64,000 nucleotides of DNA from Flavobacteriales bacterium UBA6770 (GCA_905181875.1 CAJIZH010000003.1:1-64000); one strand, 5' to 3'. Positions 1 through 9,414 are shown, counted from the stretch's first letter. The notes: generated by a model not told the origin, from the sequence alone. Numbers and translations are program-made.

Positions 1-59
1 ATATGTTATCAGAAACTAAAATTTTTGGCTCTATTTTTTCATCACATATTTTAAATATT

Positions 60-1004
60 ATGAAATACTCACTTTCTATTTTCTTTTTATTAATCTTCCT
101 ACAAGGATCTTATGCCCAAATTGGTGTAAACAATTCTAATCCAGATGATAATTCCGTTCTGGACTTAAAAGCAACTAATAAAGGGCTGCTTATTCCTAGG
201 TTATCTACTACTCAGCGTGAGGCAATGAGCACTGGTACTGGGTTTTCCCAGGGAATGATGGTTTATGATATTACCCTTGATATTCTTTTTGTAGGATATG
301 GTAATGGAGCTTCGGCTAATACTAAATGGTATGCAATGAACTCTTGGAAAACTGAATATAGTTCATATAATAACGCAGATACAGCCCATATGACTGCTAT
401 GACTACCACAGGTGTAAAACACGGAAATGTTGGAATTGGAGTCTCTGTTCCAACTAAAAAACTAGAAGTAGATGGATGGGTAAAATCAACAGGATTTATA
501 GGGTATGGCGCAACACCAATAGGAGGTATAATTATGTGGAGTGGTTCAACTGTGCCAGATGGGTGGACTCTTTGTAACGGAGTAACTAACAACGGAATTA
601 CTCCGCCAAATTTATCAGGCAGGTTTGTTGTCGGAATTGGCACTAATGGAACGACCTTATACAGTCATAGTAATACCGGTGGTCAGGATGCCGTAACCTT
701 ATCGGCTAGCCAAATGCCACAACATAATCATACTTTTACCACAAGCAGCAATGGAAATCATACTCATCAAATTGAAAGGCTTCCATATGATTCTCAGAGT
801 AGTGGATACAGTATGCAATCTATGACGGAATCTAGCAACAGTGACGAAGGATGGACGGGAGTGGATACAAGAGGTAGAGGAGCTTCAATTTCAACTAATG
901 GGAATCATAATCATAGTGGAACAACAGCTAATAAAGGGTCTTCAACTGCCCATGAGAATCGTCCAGCTTATTACGCAATAGCCTACATAATGAGAGTTAA
1001 ATAA
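60..1004 (+). CDS. Secreted tail-collar domain protein
   Basis: A secreted protein of about 314 residues. I start it at the ATG at 60 because a signal peptide follows at once (MKYSLSIFFLLIFLQGSYAQ); an upstream in-frame ATG at 3 would put 19 residues in front of it. The mature N-terminus (IGVNNSNPDDNSVLDL, then GLLIPRLSTTQR) is the usual opening of Bacteroidota surface proteins carrying phage-tail-like modules. The second half is a phage tail collar domain: GGIIMWSGSTVPDGWTLCNG, then NLSGRFVVGIG, ASQMPQHNH and the terminal HENRPAYYAIAYIMRVK, which is the ending typical of microcystin-dependent-protein and tail-collar families. No phage genes surround it, so a cell-surface or secreted role is more likely than a prophage part. 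No T9SS sorting domain is visible. The exact function is unknown. Confidence 0.8.
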   Translation: MKYSLSIFFLLIFLQGSYAQIGVNNSNPDDNSVLDLKATNKGLLIPRLSTTQREAMSTGTGFSQGMMVYDITLDILFVGYGNGASANTKWYAMNSWKTEYSSYNNADTAHMTAMTTTGVKHGNVGIGVSVPTKKLEVDGWVKSTGFIGYGATPIGGIIMWSGSTVPDGWTLCNGVTNNGITPPNLSGRFVVGIGTNGTTLYSHSNTGGQDAVTLSASQMPQHNHTFTTSSNGNHTHQIERLPYDSQSSGYSMQSMTESSNSDEGWTGVDTRGRGASISTNGNHNHSGTTANKGSSTAHENRPAYYAIAYIMRVK

Positions 1005-1858
1005 TTAGCACTTTTTATCCGTTTTAGCGTTTTATTAACCGTGTAATCAACATTAATGCTTTTGCCATGAAAATATACCACGAGCCTAAAGCTAAGCTTT
1101 GAGTTATAAGTATGCCAAATGTCCTATTATATAAGAGGAAATTGGGCTTATTACTTCAACAGAGCACTTGACTTCAAAAGGAAAACAACTTTCAAATTAC
1201 CCAATATCCCAGGGGTTTTAAAGATTCCAAATCAGGTTTTAACGTTATTCTGCTCATAGATATGCAACTCTGATTAATTACTAGATGATTTAAAAGGATA
1301 ATAATGGAAAGTAGTATGCAGAAATGAGGAATCATGATAACCTACCACATGTATTTATTGCACTAATCTGTACCATATTTATAACTTATAATTGTAAATA
1401 ACTGATAGTGAGTATTAGTTACTTTTTTTATTTGTAAGTAACCTACACAGCATAAAATAATTTCAGGCATAATCTAATGTTACCCTTCAACAATCAAAGG
1501 TTTTTAAAGAGTGATTAAAGCCTTTAATTAGAGTTTCTAGTCTAGGTTATCTGCATTGGTCTATACCAAGTACAACAGTATTATTCAACTTAAAAATAAC
1601 CTATTTTTCATCCCTATATTGAACATTAAAGGGTTTAAAAGTAGCTTAACTACTCATTAATATTAATTATTTTGATGAGGTGATTTAATGGCCTTAGTGT
1701 GCTGCTTATCCTTGGCTGCAAAATTTGTTAACGATCGAGCGGTGAGTCATATGAGAATTCTCTAATTAGTAATTGTTCCCTAACTAAAATTAAAATTATA
1801 ATAGTACGTAAATTACATACTTTTTTTAAATATTTTCGCCGTTAAAAATTAAAAAATA
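1005..1858. other. Stretch without an intact gene
   Basis: About 850 bases with stops in all frames. The only recognisable piece is the 62-bp repeat at 1497-1558, the last codons and downstream flank of a lost T9SS cargo gene. The rest has no similarity I can name. It is probably decayed coding DNA plus the leader of the broken gene that begins near 1859. Confidence 0.6.
1497..1558 (+). repeat. 62-bp direct repeat, copy A (3' end of a lost T9SS gene)
   Basis: It matches 5719-5780 at 59 of 62 positions by eye. In copy B the repeat starts inside the final codons of a sorting domain (KVFKE then stop) and continues about 45 bases past the stop. Copy A keeps the same KVFKE-stop but its upstream coding part is unrecognisable. 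The two copies therefore look like the tails of two paralogous cargo genes, or one tail duplicated. Confidence 0.75.
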
Positions 1859-4800
1859 ATGAAAAATATTTTCTGAATTTTTTCCTCTGCTCTCTAGCGC
1901 ATTGCTAATGGGCCAAGCCGCCACCTCAATTACTTTGCTTGGAACAGGCTCACAACTAAGCGTAACTAAAAACGTTGGAACTATCGTTGATTCAAATATC
2001 TCGATAACAGCAAACGGAACAATTGATGGTTTTAAAGTTCAAATAACCCAGTCAAATACTTCGGGTGATGTTTTAATCGCGCCAACTTCTTTACCTACTG
2101 GTATTTCAGCAAGCTTTAATAGTTCGATTGGTGTTTTGACATTTCAGGAACGACTACAGCTCCGAAATGGGATACATTTTGAGAGGAGTGACATTTAAGG
2201 CAAGTAATGCAACTTGTTATCCTTCTTTGCGCGAAATTACTTTTGTAGCTGGTACGGTTTTTTACAATCCTTTAACTGAGCACTTCTATGAAACCGTTTC
2301 TAGTTCTGGCAATTGGTCATCGGCAAAATCAAAAGCAGCGCTGCGCTCATACTTTGGAAAAGTGGGTTATCTGGCAACGATGCAAAGTGCAGCAGAAAAT
2401 AATTTTATATGGAAGATTATGAATTCAGCCGCTTGGATGGGGGCTTCTGATGATTTCGCTCAAATTAATGATGCCGTAGGCTCAACCAAATATGCAAACC
2501 AAAGTGCATCAGAACAGAAGTGGACTTGGGTTACAGGTCCTGAAGCAGGTACCCAATTCTCAAACCATCGAACAAAAATATCCGGTCAGTATTCGAATTG
2601 GAACGGAGGAGAGCCAAATAATTCTGGCAGGAGTGAGCATGTTGGTCAATTCTATTCCAGTAATGGAGGACGATGGAATGACTTAAACATAGCTAGTTCC
2701 CTGAGTAATTATCTAGTAGAGTATGGTGGAATGCCAAATGACAAAACAACCAACACCCCTATTAGTTCGAGACGTATAGCTGTTTCAGGTTCTTCAAGTG
2801 GTGTCTATTAGTGGTGGTAGGCGTCAATGTTTGTGCATCCTCAAATTCTACAACTTTAACAATCACTGGATTAACAGGCACAGTTGTTAAGTGGGAGTAC
2901 TCTTATGATAATTTTTTTACTGCAGGTGTCAGCAATCTCAAATACAACTTTAACTTATACCGCAACTAACATAACACAAACAACATACTACAGAGCAGTA
3001 GTAAATGCTACTAGCCCAAGTACATGTAACGGATTAGCAACATCAAGTGCTGCTATTACGGTTAAGCCAACACTTCCAGGAAATATAACGGCTCTTAAAC
3101 TCTTCTATATGCACTGGTGGCCAGGTGGAGCTTGTCCTTTCTGGTTATCAAGGGAGTATAGTAAAATGGCAAACCTCAACAAACAACACTACATGGACTG
3201 ATATAACAAATACCAGTAACACTCTAAAACGAACAATAACCACCGCAGGAACAGTTTACTTTAGAGCAGTTGTGCAAACAACAGGCTGTGGAGCAGCTAA
3301 AAACTCAAATTCAAAATCAATAACAGTGATCTCAGGCACTCCGCCTACTGGAGGATCCTTAAGTAGTGTTTTACTTTGCAGTCCCATCAACTCCGAGTGG
3401 AACTCTTACACTGACGAGTTACACTGGGACTATTCAAAAATGGCAAAAATCAATTAATCAAGGAGTGGTGTGGACAGACATTACCAATACAAGCGCAACT
3501 TATAGTTTAACTAATATTTCTTCTGAAGTTCAATATCGTGTTGTTTTAGTAAATGGATCATGTGGTTTAGCATATAGCTCTATTGGAAAAGCTAGCTTAA
3601 GTTCAGGGCTTAACTGCTTCCATTCTCTCAAAAACTAATGTAACTTGTAATGGTCTGGGCAATGGAATTATAGTTGCATCCTCCACAGGTGGTATAAGTC
3701 CATATAGCTATTCATGGAGTAATTCTTCTGCAAATGATACTATAACTGGCCTTTCACCTGGAACATATACGGTAACCGTAACTGACAATAATACCTGTAC
3801 AACGACGATTGTAGATTCAATTGTAGAGCCTGTGCTTTCTACCTCTAGTATTAGTGATACTGCATGTGATAGCTATACTTGGTCGCAAAGCAATAGAACT
3901 TACACTTCAAGTGGAACCTATATAGACACAACCACTAATACTGCTGGTTGTGATTCGATTGTTACTTTAAACCTGATTATTAAGAGCTCCAGTAATTCAA
4001 GTAGTAATGATACGGTTTGCGACAGTTATACTTGGGCGCAAAACAATGTAACTTATACTTCCAGCGGAGCTTATATCGATACCGTTACTAATGCTGCTGG
4101 TTGTGATTCTATTATCACTTTAAACCTTGACTGTGAATAAGCTCGAGTAATTCAAGTAGTAACGTAATACGGCTTGCGATAGCTATACTTGGCCGCAAAA
4201 CAATGTAACCTATGCTTCCAGCGGAGCTTATACCGATACCGTTACCAATGCTGCTGGTTGTGATTCTATTATCACTTTAAACTTGATTGTTAATCGCTCT
4301 AATAATTCAAGCATCAGTGACACTGCATGTGATAGCTATACTTGGGCTCAAAATAATGTAACTTACACTATAAGTGGAACCTATATAGACACAACTACTA
4401 ATACTGCTGGTTGTGATTCTATTGTTACCCTAACACTGACCATAAGGAACTCGAGTAATTCAATTAGTAATAATACGGTTTGTGACAGTTATACTTGGAT
4501 GCAAAACAATGTCACTTATACATCAAGTGGAGTTTATACCGATACCGTCACTAACGCTGTTGGTTGTGATTCTATTATCACTTTAAACTTGACTGTTAAT
4601 AGCTCTAATAAATCAAGTATAAGTAATACTGCATGTGATAGCTATACTTGGCCGCAAAACAATGTAACTTACACTTCAAATGGAACTTATATAGACACAA
4701 CTACTAATTCTGCTGGTTGTGATTCTATTGTTACCTTAACCTTGACCATAAGGAACTCGAGTAATTCAAGTAGCCTGCAGACAGCATGCGCCAGCTATAC

Positions 4801-5526
4801 TTGGGCTCAAAACAATGTAACTTATACAGTCAGTGGAGCTTTTACAGATACTGTGACTAATGCTGTTGGTTGTGATTCTATTATCACTTTAAACTTGACT
4901 ATCAACAATTCAAGTTCAACTATTAATGCTATAGCATGCGCCAGTTATACTTGGGCTCAAAACAATATAACCTATGCAACCAGTGGATCTTACTGCGGAT
5001 ACTATGCCTAATGCTGTCGGTTGTGATTCAGTTATCACTCTAAACTTGAGTATTATTAATTTAGATCTAACAATTTCAGAATCTAATGATTCGTTAGTAT
5101 CGAATGACCTGACTGCTAAGAGTTATCAATGGATAATATGCGGTAATAGTATTGAAATTATAGATGGTGCCGAAAGTGCATCATATCAACCAATTTCTAC
5201 TGGTTACTATGCTGTGATTGTTACTGATAGTATATGTTCAGATACATCGGAATGTAAAGAATTTAATTTCACTTCTATTGCAGAGAGCATAGTTAATTCT
5301 ACTCTAAACATATACCCAAACCCAACAACCGGACATAGTTTACATTGAAATTGAAAATAATTTCAATGTAAATGAGCGTATTAAAATCTATAATCCAATG
5401 GGACAATTGATAAAGGAACTTGATGTCGATTCTAATAAAGTTTCTTTCAGTTTAAGCGGATTTGAAAATGGAACATACTTTATAAAATATGGGACAACAA
5501 TGAATAAGTTTATTTTAAACAAATAA
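1859..5526 (+). pseudogene. Broken T9SS cargo gene: C-type lectin, Ig-like, SprB and 51-aa repeats
   Basis: The remains of one large secreted protein, with about nine frame changes. The first ATG is at 1859; dropping one A in a run of five just after it restores a signal peptide ending in LLMGQA. Next comes a domain ending YILRGVTFKASNATC, then a C-type lectin fold at 2230-2750 (WMGASDD, WTWVTGPEAGTQF, YSNWNGGEPNN, RWNDL, YLVEYGG). After that come three Ig-like modules (VKWQTSTNNTTW, IQKWQKSINQ), one SprB repeat near 3606-3835 (TCNGLGNG, GGISPYSYSWSN), eight 51-residue repeats (3838-5050) and a type A sorting domain (LNIYPNPTTG). A frame change near 5340 splits the sorting domain, and its end (MGQLIKELD to KFILNK) is read in another frame up to the stop at 5526. 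Breaks fall near 1863, 2150, 2810, 2930, 3120, 3400, 3605, 4130-4180, 4995 and 5340. The intact homologue would have been a surface adhesin. Confidence 0.85.
3838..5050 (+). repeat. Eight tandem 51-residue (about 153-bp) coding repeats
   Basis: Eight units share the pattern CDSYTW, then NNVTYTSSG, then a D and T rich step, then GCDSI and TLNL, with a serine/asparagine linker of about ten residues between units. Two unit types alternate in places: one carries TTTNTAGCDSIVTLTL, the other TVTNAVGCDSIITLNL, which suggests growth by duplicating two units at a time. Two cysteines per unit (CDSY and GCDS) are kept throughout. The array is interrupted by indels in units 2-3 and in unit 8. It lies inside the broken cargo gene and is a protein repeat, not a CRISPR. 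Confidence 0.85.
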
Positions 5527-5545
5527 GCGTTGAGCACAAAGTTTT

Positions 5546-5583
5546 ACAAAAGCCCTATTTTCAATAGAAAATGGGGCTTTTGT
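5546..5583 (+). terminator. Strong hairpin terminator after the broken cargo gene
   Basis: A 17-bp stem (acaaaagccctattttc against gaaaatggggcttttgt, one T-G wobble) closes on a 4-base loop, 20 bases after the stop at 5526. The T-rich run falls inside the 3' arm. The symmetry suggests it could work in both directions. The intact hairpin shows that the flank of this gene has decayed less than its reading frame. Confidence 0.75.
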
Positions 5584-5613
5584 AATTTATAGCAGAGAAA
5601 CTTCAGAACTGCA

Positions 5614-5736
5614 GGCCGCTTAATTATTAAGTCAGCATTAGAGACCATTGACCTTGAAGAGCAGTCAAAAGGACTTTATTTATTGAAGATAAATGCTAAC
5701 GGAACAACACAAGAGTTTAAGGTTTTTAAGGAGTGA
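5614..5736 (+). pseudogene. Orphan T9SS type A sorting-domain 3' end
   Basis: An open stretch of 40 codons with no start. It reads GRLIIKSALETIDL, then KGLYLLKINANG, then EFKVFKE and stop, which is the second half of a type A C-terminal sorting domain (GxYxLKI near the end and a basic tail). It follows directly on the terminator of the previous gene and has no body upstream. It is therefore the 3' remnant of another cargo gene whose main part was deleted. Confidence 0.8.
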
Positions 5737-5780
5737 TTAAAGCCCTTAATTAGAGTTTCTAGTCTAGGTTATCTACATTG
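5719..5780 (+). repeat. 62-bp direct repeat, copy B
   Basis: Partner of 1497-1558 (59 of 62 identical by eye, no gaps), in the same orientation and 4.2 kb away. It covers the last codons of the orphan sorting domain plus its downstream flank. A pair of direct repeats bracketing the broken lectin gene could have served recombination that inserted or removed the segment between them. Confidence 0.75.
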
Positions 5781-6269
5781 ATTTTAATTGTCCTAAATCT
5801 CCCCTATTTTCCACTAGTGTCAGTGAGAAAATTATAAAGCATTGAGCTAGATTTTACCTATCTGTCAAATGTCTTTTTTAGTGCTAATAAAAACTAAAGT
5901 GTAGCACCACATTAAATAGGAAATTATTCTATAACAGGCTGTTATTCTCGTTTATGAGCTCATCTTCCACATGTTAATTCAATAACTTTTAACAAGTATT
6001 TAATCATCTCATTTTTAAAATGATTGTATTTGAAAATTAAATTGAGTACAATAAAACCCAAAATAGACTAATATACAGTTTAGCTCAACTTATAATTGCA
6101 TTGTAAATAATCGAAATAAATTAAATTTTTATACTAATTAGTTAATTTAGCAAACTAGTGTCTTAAGATGAACATTTCGCATTAACGTTAATGAAGTATG
6201 AAGTATGATCGACTCATTAGCCTATTTAGTCACTATGGATTAGTTTTAATGAAAGGATAATTTCAATAG
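5781..6269. other. Leader region of the cyclase-dioxygenase gene, no gene
   Basis: About 490 AT-rich bases with stops in all frames. The only structures I see are a perfect 14-bp palindrome at 6180-6193 and a short direct repeat of tgaagta at about 6192-6205. The promoter of the gene at 6270 should lie here, but I find no clear TAnnTTTG box. Confidence 0.5.
6180..6193. promoter_or_regulatory. Perfect palindrome upstream of cyclase-dioxygenase gene
   Basis: The 14-base sequence cattaacgttaatg is its own reverse complement and ends 76 bases before the ATG at 6270, so it could be an operator. A few palindromes of this length are expected by chance in 64 kb, so position is the only argument. Confidence 0.25.
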
Positions 6270-8279
6270 ATGTCGACTTATAATCATTATGATATAGTTT
6301 TTGTTGGCTGGGGAGCCAGCACCTGTATTTTGATTATTGAAATGGAAAAGCAGTCATTATTGAAGGGGAAAAATATTTTAATTATTGATCCAAATGAAAA
6401 GAAAGAAAATGATAAAACATTTTGTTTTTGGTCAAAAAAAGAAGACGAAATATATCAAAACTTCAAAACTATTGTTTCCAAAAGCTGGAATAGCATACAG
6501 ATAAACGACAATAAAAGTTGTTTAATTGATCCATTAGAATATTTTCATATTGATTGCTCAGATCTTTATAGTTGGTCTAGAAAAATCGCGTCAGAATATA
6601 ATATTTCTCATGTAAAAGAATCAGTATTAAAAGTAGATGAAAATCTAAATTTAGCAATACAAACAGATGAAAACAATTATTCAGCTTCTTGGGTTTTTGA
6701 CAGTAGACCGCCAGATTTAGAGAATTTATACGAAGATAATTTCAATATATCCCAATCTTTTTATGGATTAAAAGTTAAATTATTTGAAGCAATACTAGAT
6801 CCTTCTGTATATCGTATGATGGATTTTAGAGTTCCTCAAAACACAGCTACGCAGTTTGTTTATATATTACCATATAGCTCAAATTCTGCTCTGATTGAAC
6901 TTACAAGATTTGGAAAAAAGATAATTAACAAATCGGAGGCGAAAAAAGAATTAGATGTATACATTAGAGCACAATTTGGATCTTACGAAATAATAGACAC
7001 AGAACAAGGGATAATTCCAATGAGTTCTAAATTGCCAAGAATATCTTCAGGTAAAAAATGGATAAGTATAGGAACTAGAGCTGGAAATGTAAAGCCAAGT
7101 ACAGGATATGCATTTAAAAATATGTATCGTCATGCTCAATTGATTTGTTCGGGTGGAACATTGAAAGCACATAAACTCATACCTAAGAGGAGATTCCTTT
7201 TTTATGATCAACTTTTATTAATTATTCTTACCCTTTGGCCTAGCAAAGGCAAATTAATATTTGAAAGATTATTTACTGCTAAATCTCCTGTATTTGTTTT
7301 GAATTTTTTGGATGAGAAAACTTCTTTTAAAGACGATCTATCCATGTTTTATAAATTACAAATTGGTTTGTTTGTGAAATCTTTGTTGTACTGGATTTAT
7401 TGGAGAATTAAAGATATTTTTTTTCCTATTCTAATGATAATTTACATACTATTTGATCATACTGTATCAGTAAATAGCTTATTAAGTTTATCATATAATA
7501 ATGTTGTTGTTTTATCTCTAGGCATGTTTTTTCTTGGAATCCCACATGGAGCATTGGATCATCTTACCGGGCCAAAAAATAAGACCCCAAAGGTTGATTT
7601 GAGTTTTATAGCCTACTACTTGTTAATGATGTTGCCTATTCTTCTGCTATGGATTTATATCCCCATAGCTGGACTTACCCTATTTTTAATTTATTCTGCT
7701 TGGCATTTCGGACAAACCGAAATGAAAAACTGGAAAATTGAATCTAAATTTTTAAGTTTTTGCTGGGGTACCATTTTATTGAGTTCTATATTTCTAAATC
7801 ACTTTCAAGAGTTTTCAAATATTCTATTGGTTATGTCAATTAAGGTTCCTCAAACGCATTTTGATACAGTTTTTCTTGCCAATATGATATTAACGCTTCC
7901 GTTATTATATGCCTGTTATAAACGAAATTTAGAATGGTTACTGATCATAGTATTTTTGTTTCTGTCCTCTGAGGTAAGTTTACTTTTAACTTTTGGTTTG
8001 TATTTCATCTTTCAACACAGCAGGATTGGCTGGTTGCATTTAAAAAAGAAGACTCATTACACACATCTAAAAATGTTTCAATGCGCACTACCCTTTAATA
8101 TTGGAGCGCTGTTGATGTACATGATATTTATATATATATTGAAATTAGATGTTGAGCAATGCGTTGCTTATTTTTTTATTTTTATTTCAGCAATCAGCTT
8201 TCCTCATGTAATTAAAATGCATATTTTTTATGAAAACCTTTCACTTTTATCGTTAAAACAACTTTTCATAAAACCATAG
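6270..8279 (+). CDS. Lycopene beta-cyclase fused to Brp/Blh beta-carotene 15,15'-dioxygenase
   Basis: A 669-residue fusion. Residues 1 to about 385 form a full-length CrtY-type lycopene cyclase: an N-terminal dinucleotide fold (VFVGWGAS at 11-18), then NDKTFCFW, which is the family's DRTWCFW motif, and later the block IGTRAGNVKPSTGYAF. The C-terminal part, from about 386, is a membrane-embedded Brp/Blh dioxygenase with all the usual histidine motifs: PHGALDH at 425-431, WHFGQTE at 478-484, FQHSRIGWLH (His 583) and FPHVIKMH (His 646 and 651). The cyclase turns lycopene into beta-carotene and the dioxygenase cleaves that to two retinals, so one protein could do both steps at the membrane. The third glycine of the GxGxxG motif is replaced by threonine (position 18). 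Both halves are open and complete, although decayed genes lie on both sides. No rhodopsin gene or other carotenoid gene is in the window. Confidence 0.9.
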   Translation: MSTYNHYDIVFVGWGASTCILIIEMEKQSLLKGKNILIIDPNEKKENDKTFCFWSKKEDEIYQNFKTIVSKSWNSIQINDNKSCLIDPLEYFHIDCSDLYSWSRKIASEYNISHVKESVLKVDENLNLAIQTDENNYSASWVFDSRPPDLENLYEDNFNISQSFYGLKVKLFEAILDPSVYRMMDFRVPQNTATQFVYILPYSSNSALIELTRFGKKIINKSEAKKELDVYIRAQFGSYEIIDTEQGIIPMSSKLPRISSGKKWISIGTRAGNVKPSTGYAFKNMYRHAQLICSGGTLKAHKLIPKRRFLFYDQLLLIILTLWPSKGKLIFERLFTAKSPVFVLNFLDEKTSFKDDLSMFYKLQIGLFVKSLLYWIYWRIKDIFFPILMIIYILFDHTVSVNSLLSLSYNNVVVLSLGMFFLGIPHGALDHLTGPKNKTPKVDLSFIAYYLLMMLPILLLWIYIPIAGLTLFLIYSAWHFGQTEMKNWKIESKFLSFCWGTILLSSIFLNHFQEFSNILLVMSIKVPQTHFDTVFLANMILTLPLLYACYKRNLEWLLIIVFLFLSSEVSLLLTFGLYFIFQHSRIGWLHLKKKTHYTHLKMFQCALPFNIGALLMYMIFIYILKLDVEQCVAYFFIFISAISFPHVIKMHIFYENLSLLSLKQLFIKP

Positions 8280-8444
8280 AAATCAATATATGGATCTACT
8301 CTAACGACTCACTCTTTGAAAATCGTAAGCTCCTAAATTGTAACATTAGCATATACCTTGAGAAATAGGTATTATAACCTATTCTAACTATTTTTTTTCT
8401 TCCGTTTAAATAATTTCTCTTTTTTACAGAAACATCAAGTAAAT

Positions 8445-9089
8445 TTTTAGAAAAAAAAAGAGTTCCTTACATCAATTATCGTAGCAATAATTTGAATTAT
8501 AAATGCACAACCAAAAACTTATATCTCTGATGATAATTTTGAACAAGGATTAATAGACAAAGAATATGACGCTGTTTTAGATAATTCTGTAACTACAACT
8601 GATATTAACACTATAACTTCTTTAGGTGTGTATAATTTAGCCACAGGGGCTTTAATAGGCATTGAAAACTTTTGCTTTAGATACTTTGGAGTATGACAAT
8701 GATCAACTTACAAGCCCTGATTTAGACACAAATACTGCTTTATCTTATTTGGGTTTTAATAATCAACTGACCTGCCTTAATTTTAAGAATGGCAAGAACT
8801 ACAACATATCTTCCATTCGTGCTTCACAAAATCCAAACCTTGCCTGTGTAAAAGCGGATGACGCTGCTTGGCCAACTGCTAATTGAGCAAATCTTGACTC
8901 ATAAACTTCTTTCAGTGAAAACTGTAACAACAATTGTTATTCTTCTAATGTAGGAATAAGCGAATATGCCTCATTTTAAACCCTCATCAGAATATTTAAT
9001 ATAATGGGAAGAGAAACTAACTTTAAACTAAATAAACTATTTATTTATATTGTTGCGTGAACACAGAGAAGGTTTTTACTGTGGAATAA
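8445..9089 (+). pseudogene. Decayed leucine-rich-repeat T9SS cargo gene
   Basis: Remains of a short secreted LRR protein of a common flavobacterial kind. The start codon is lost, and a signal-peptide-like stretch (FLTSIIVAII, a stop, then IINAQ) leads into TYISDDNFEQGLID. One extra T in a run near 8670 shifts the frame into the LRR part (FALDTLEYDND, LSYLGFNNQLTCLNFKNG, NPNLACVKADDAAWPTAN). Two more stops follow (AN-stop-ANLDS-stop-TSFSENC). The tail keeps pieces of a type A sorting domain (RIFNIMGRE, then LFIYIV and, after a frame change, VNTEKVFTVE and stop at 9089), with its middle deleted. It is non-functional as it stands. Confidence 0.75.
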
Positions 9090-9240
9090 TACGCCTGCAT
9101 TAAATACTATAAGAACCCAACCGATAATCTTACTTAGAAACTGTCATGAGGCCAAAAAAAAATTTTAATGTGGTTTACCTTCTTTTACCTTCAATTTATG
9201 AATAATTGATTAACAAAGCAGATTGCATTCTGTATCGGAA

Positions 9241-9345
9241 ATAAAAAAAGGGGGACTCCTCCCCCTTTCACTCTAACCATGAAAACAGGTTGGCTACTCC
9301 TAACCAACCAGTCGGTAACTAAACCAACATTGTCTCTCTAATCTA
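9241..9345 (-). ncRNA. Candidate small RNA with two AGGAGT-loop hairpins
   Basis: Read on the minus strand, an 8-bp hairpin (ggttggtt, loop aggagt, then agccaacc; 9309-9288) is followed 19 bases later by a GC-rich terminator hairpin with the very same loop, aggagt, and a run of seven T. No gene on the minus strand feeds this terminator: the gene at 9415 points away and the pseudogene upstream is on the plus strand. A short independent transcript is therefore the simplest reading. The 5' end is a guess (an imperfect TAGGTTG box near 9351-9357). On the plus strand the same DNA holds a 20-codon ORF from an ATG at 9279, which I do not believe. Confidence 0.35.
9247..9268 (-). terminator. GC-rich hairpin terminator, minus strand
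   Basis: On the minus strand the order is aaaggggg, loop aggagt, ccccc, then ttttttt and at. The long T run is on this side; on the plus strand only three T follow the stem, so the minus direction is favoured. Confidence 0.7.
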
Positions 9346-9414
9346 AAAACAACCTAATACTAGAAATGTTTAGAATTCAATTGACTATTTTAAAATTAAT
9401 TTAGCGCTACTAAA

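Noticed and set aside
3838-5050. Regular 153-bp repeats that look like a CRISPR or satellite array
   Set aside because: The units translate into a conserved 51-residue protein repeat with two cysteines, and they have no identical short repeats separated by unique spacers.
1859-5526. Programmed frameshifting to explain the multiple frames
   Set aside because: About nine breaks in both directions without slippery motifs, and one inside the signal peptide; decay or sequence error is simpler.
5546-5583. Terminal inverted repeats of an insertion sequence near the broken genes
   Set aside because: The inverted sequence is a 38-base terminator hairpin; no transposase or target-site duplication is visible in 1-9.1 kb.
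6180-6193. The 14-bp palindrome as a proven operator
   Set aside because: Chance alone gives a few such palindromes per 64 kb, and there is no second copy at a related gene in the window; kept only as a low-confidence site.
6270-8279. Two adjacent genes rather than a fusion
   Set aside because: There is no stop or plausible start between the domains; the frame is continuous from the cyclase into the dioxygenase.
9279-9341. A 20-codon plus-strand ORF (MKTGWLLLTNQS) after the hairpin at 9247-9268
   Set aside because: No family, no start signal, and it coincides with the minus-strand hairpin; a leader peptide is possible but unsupported.
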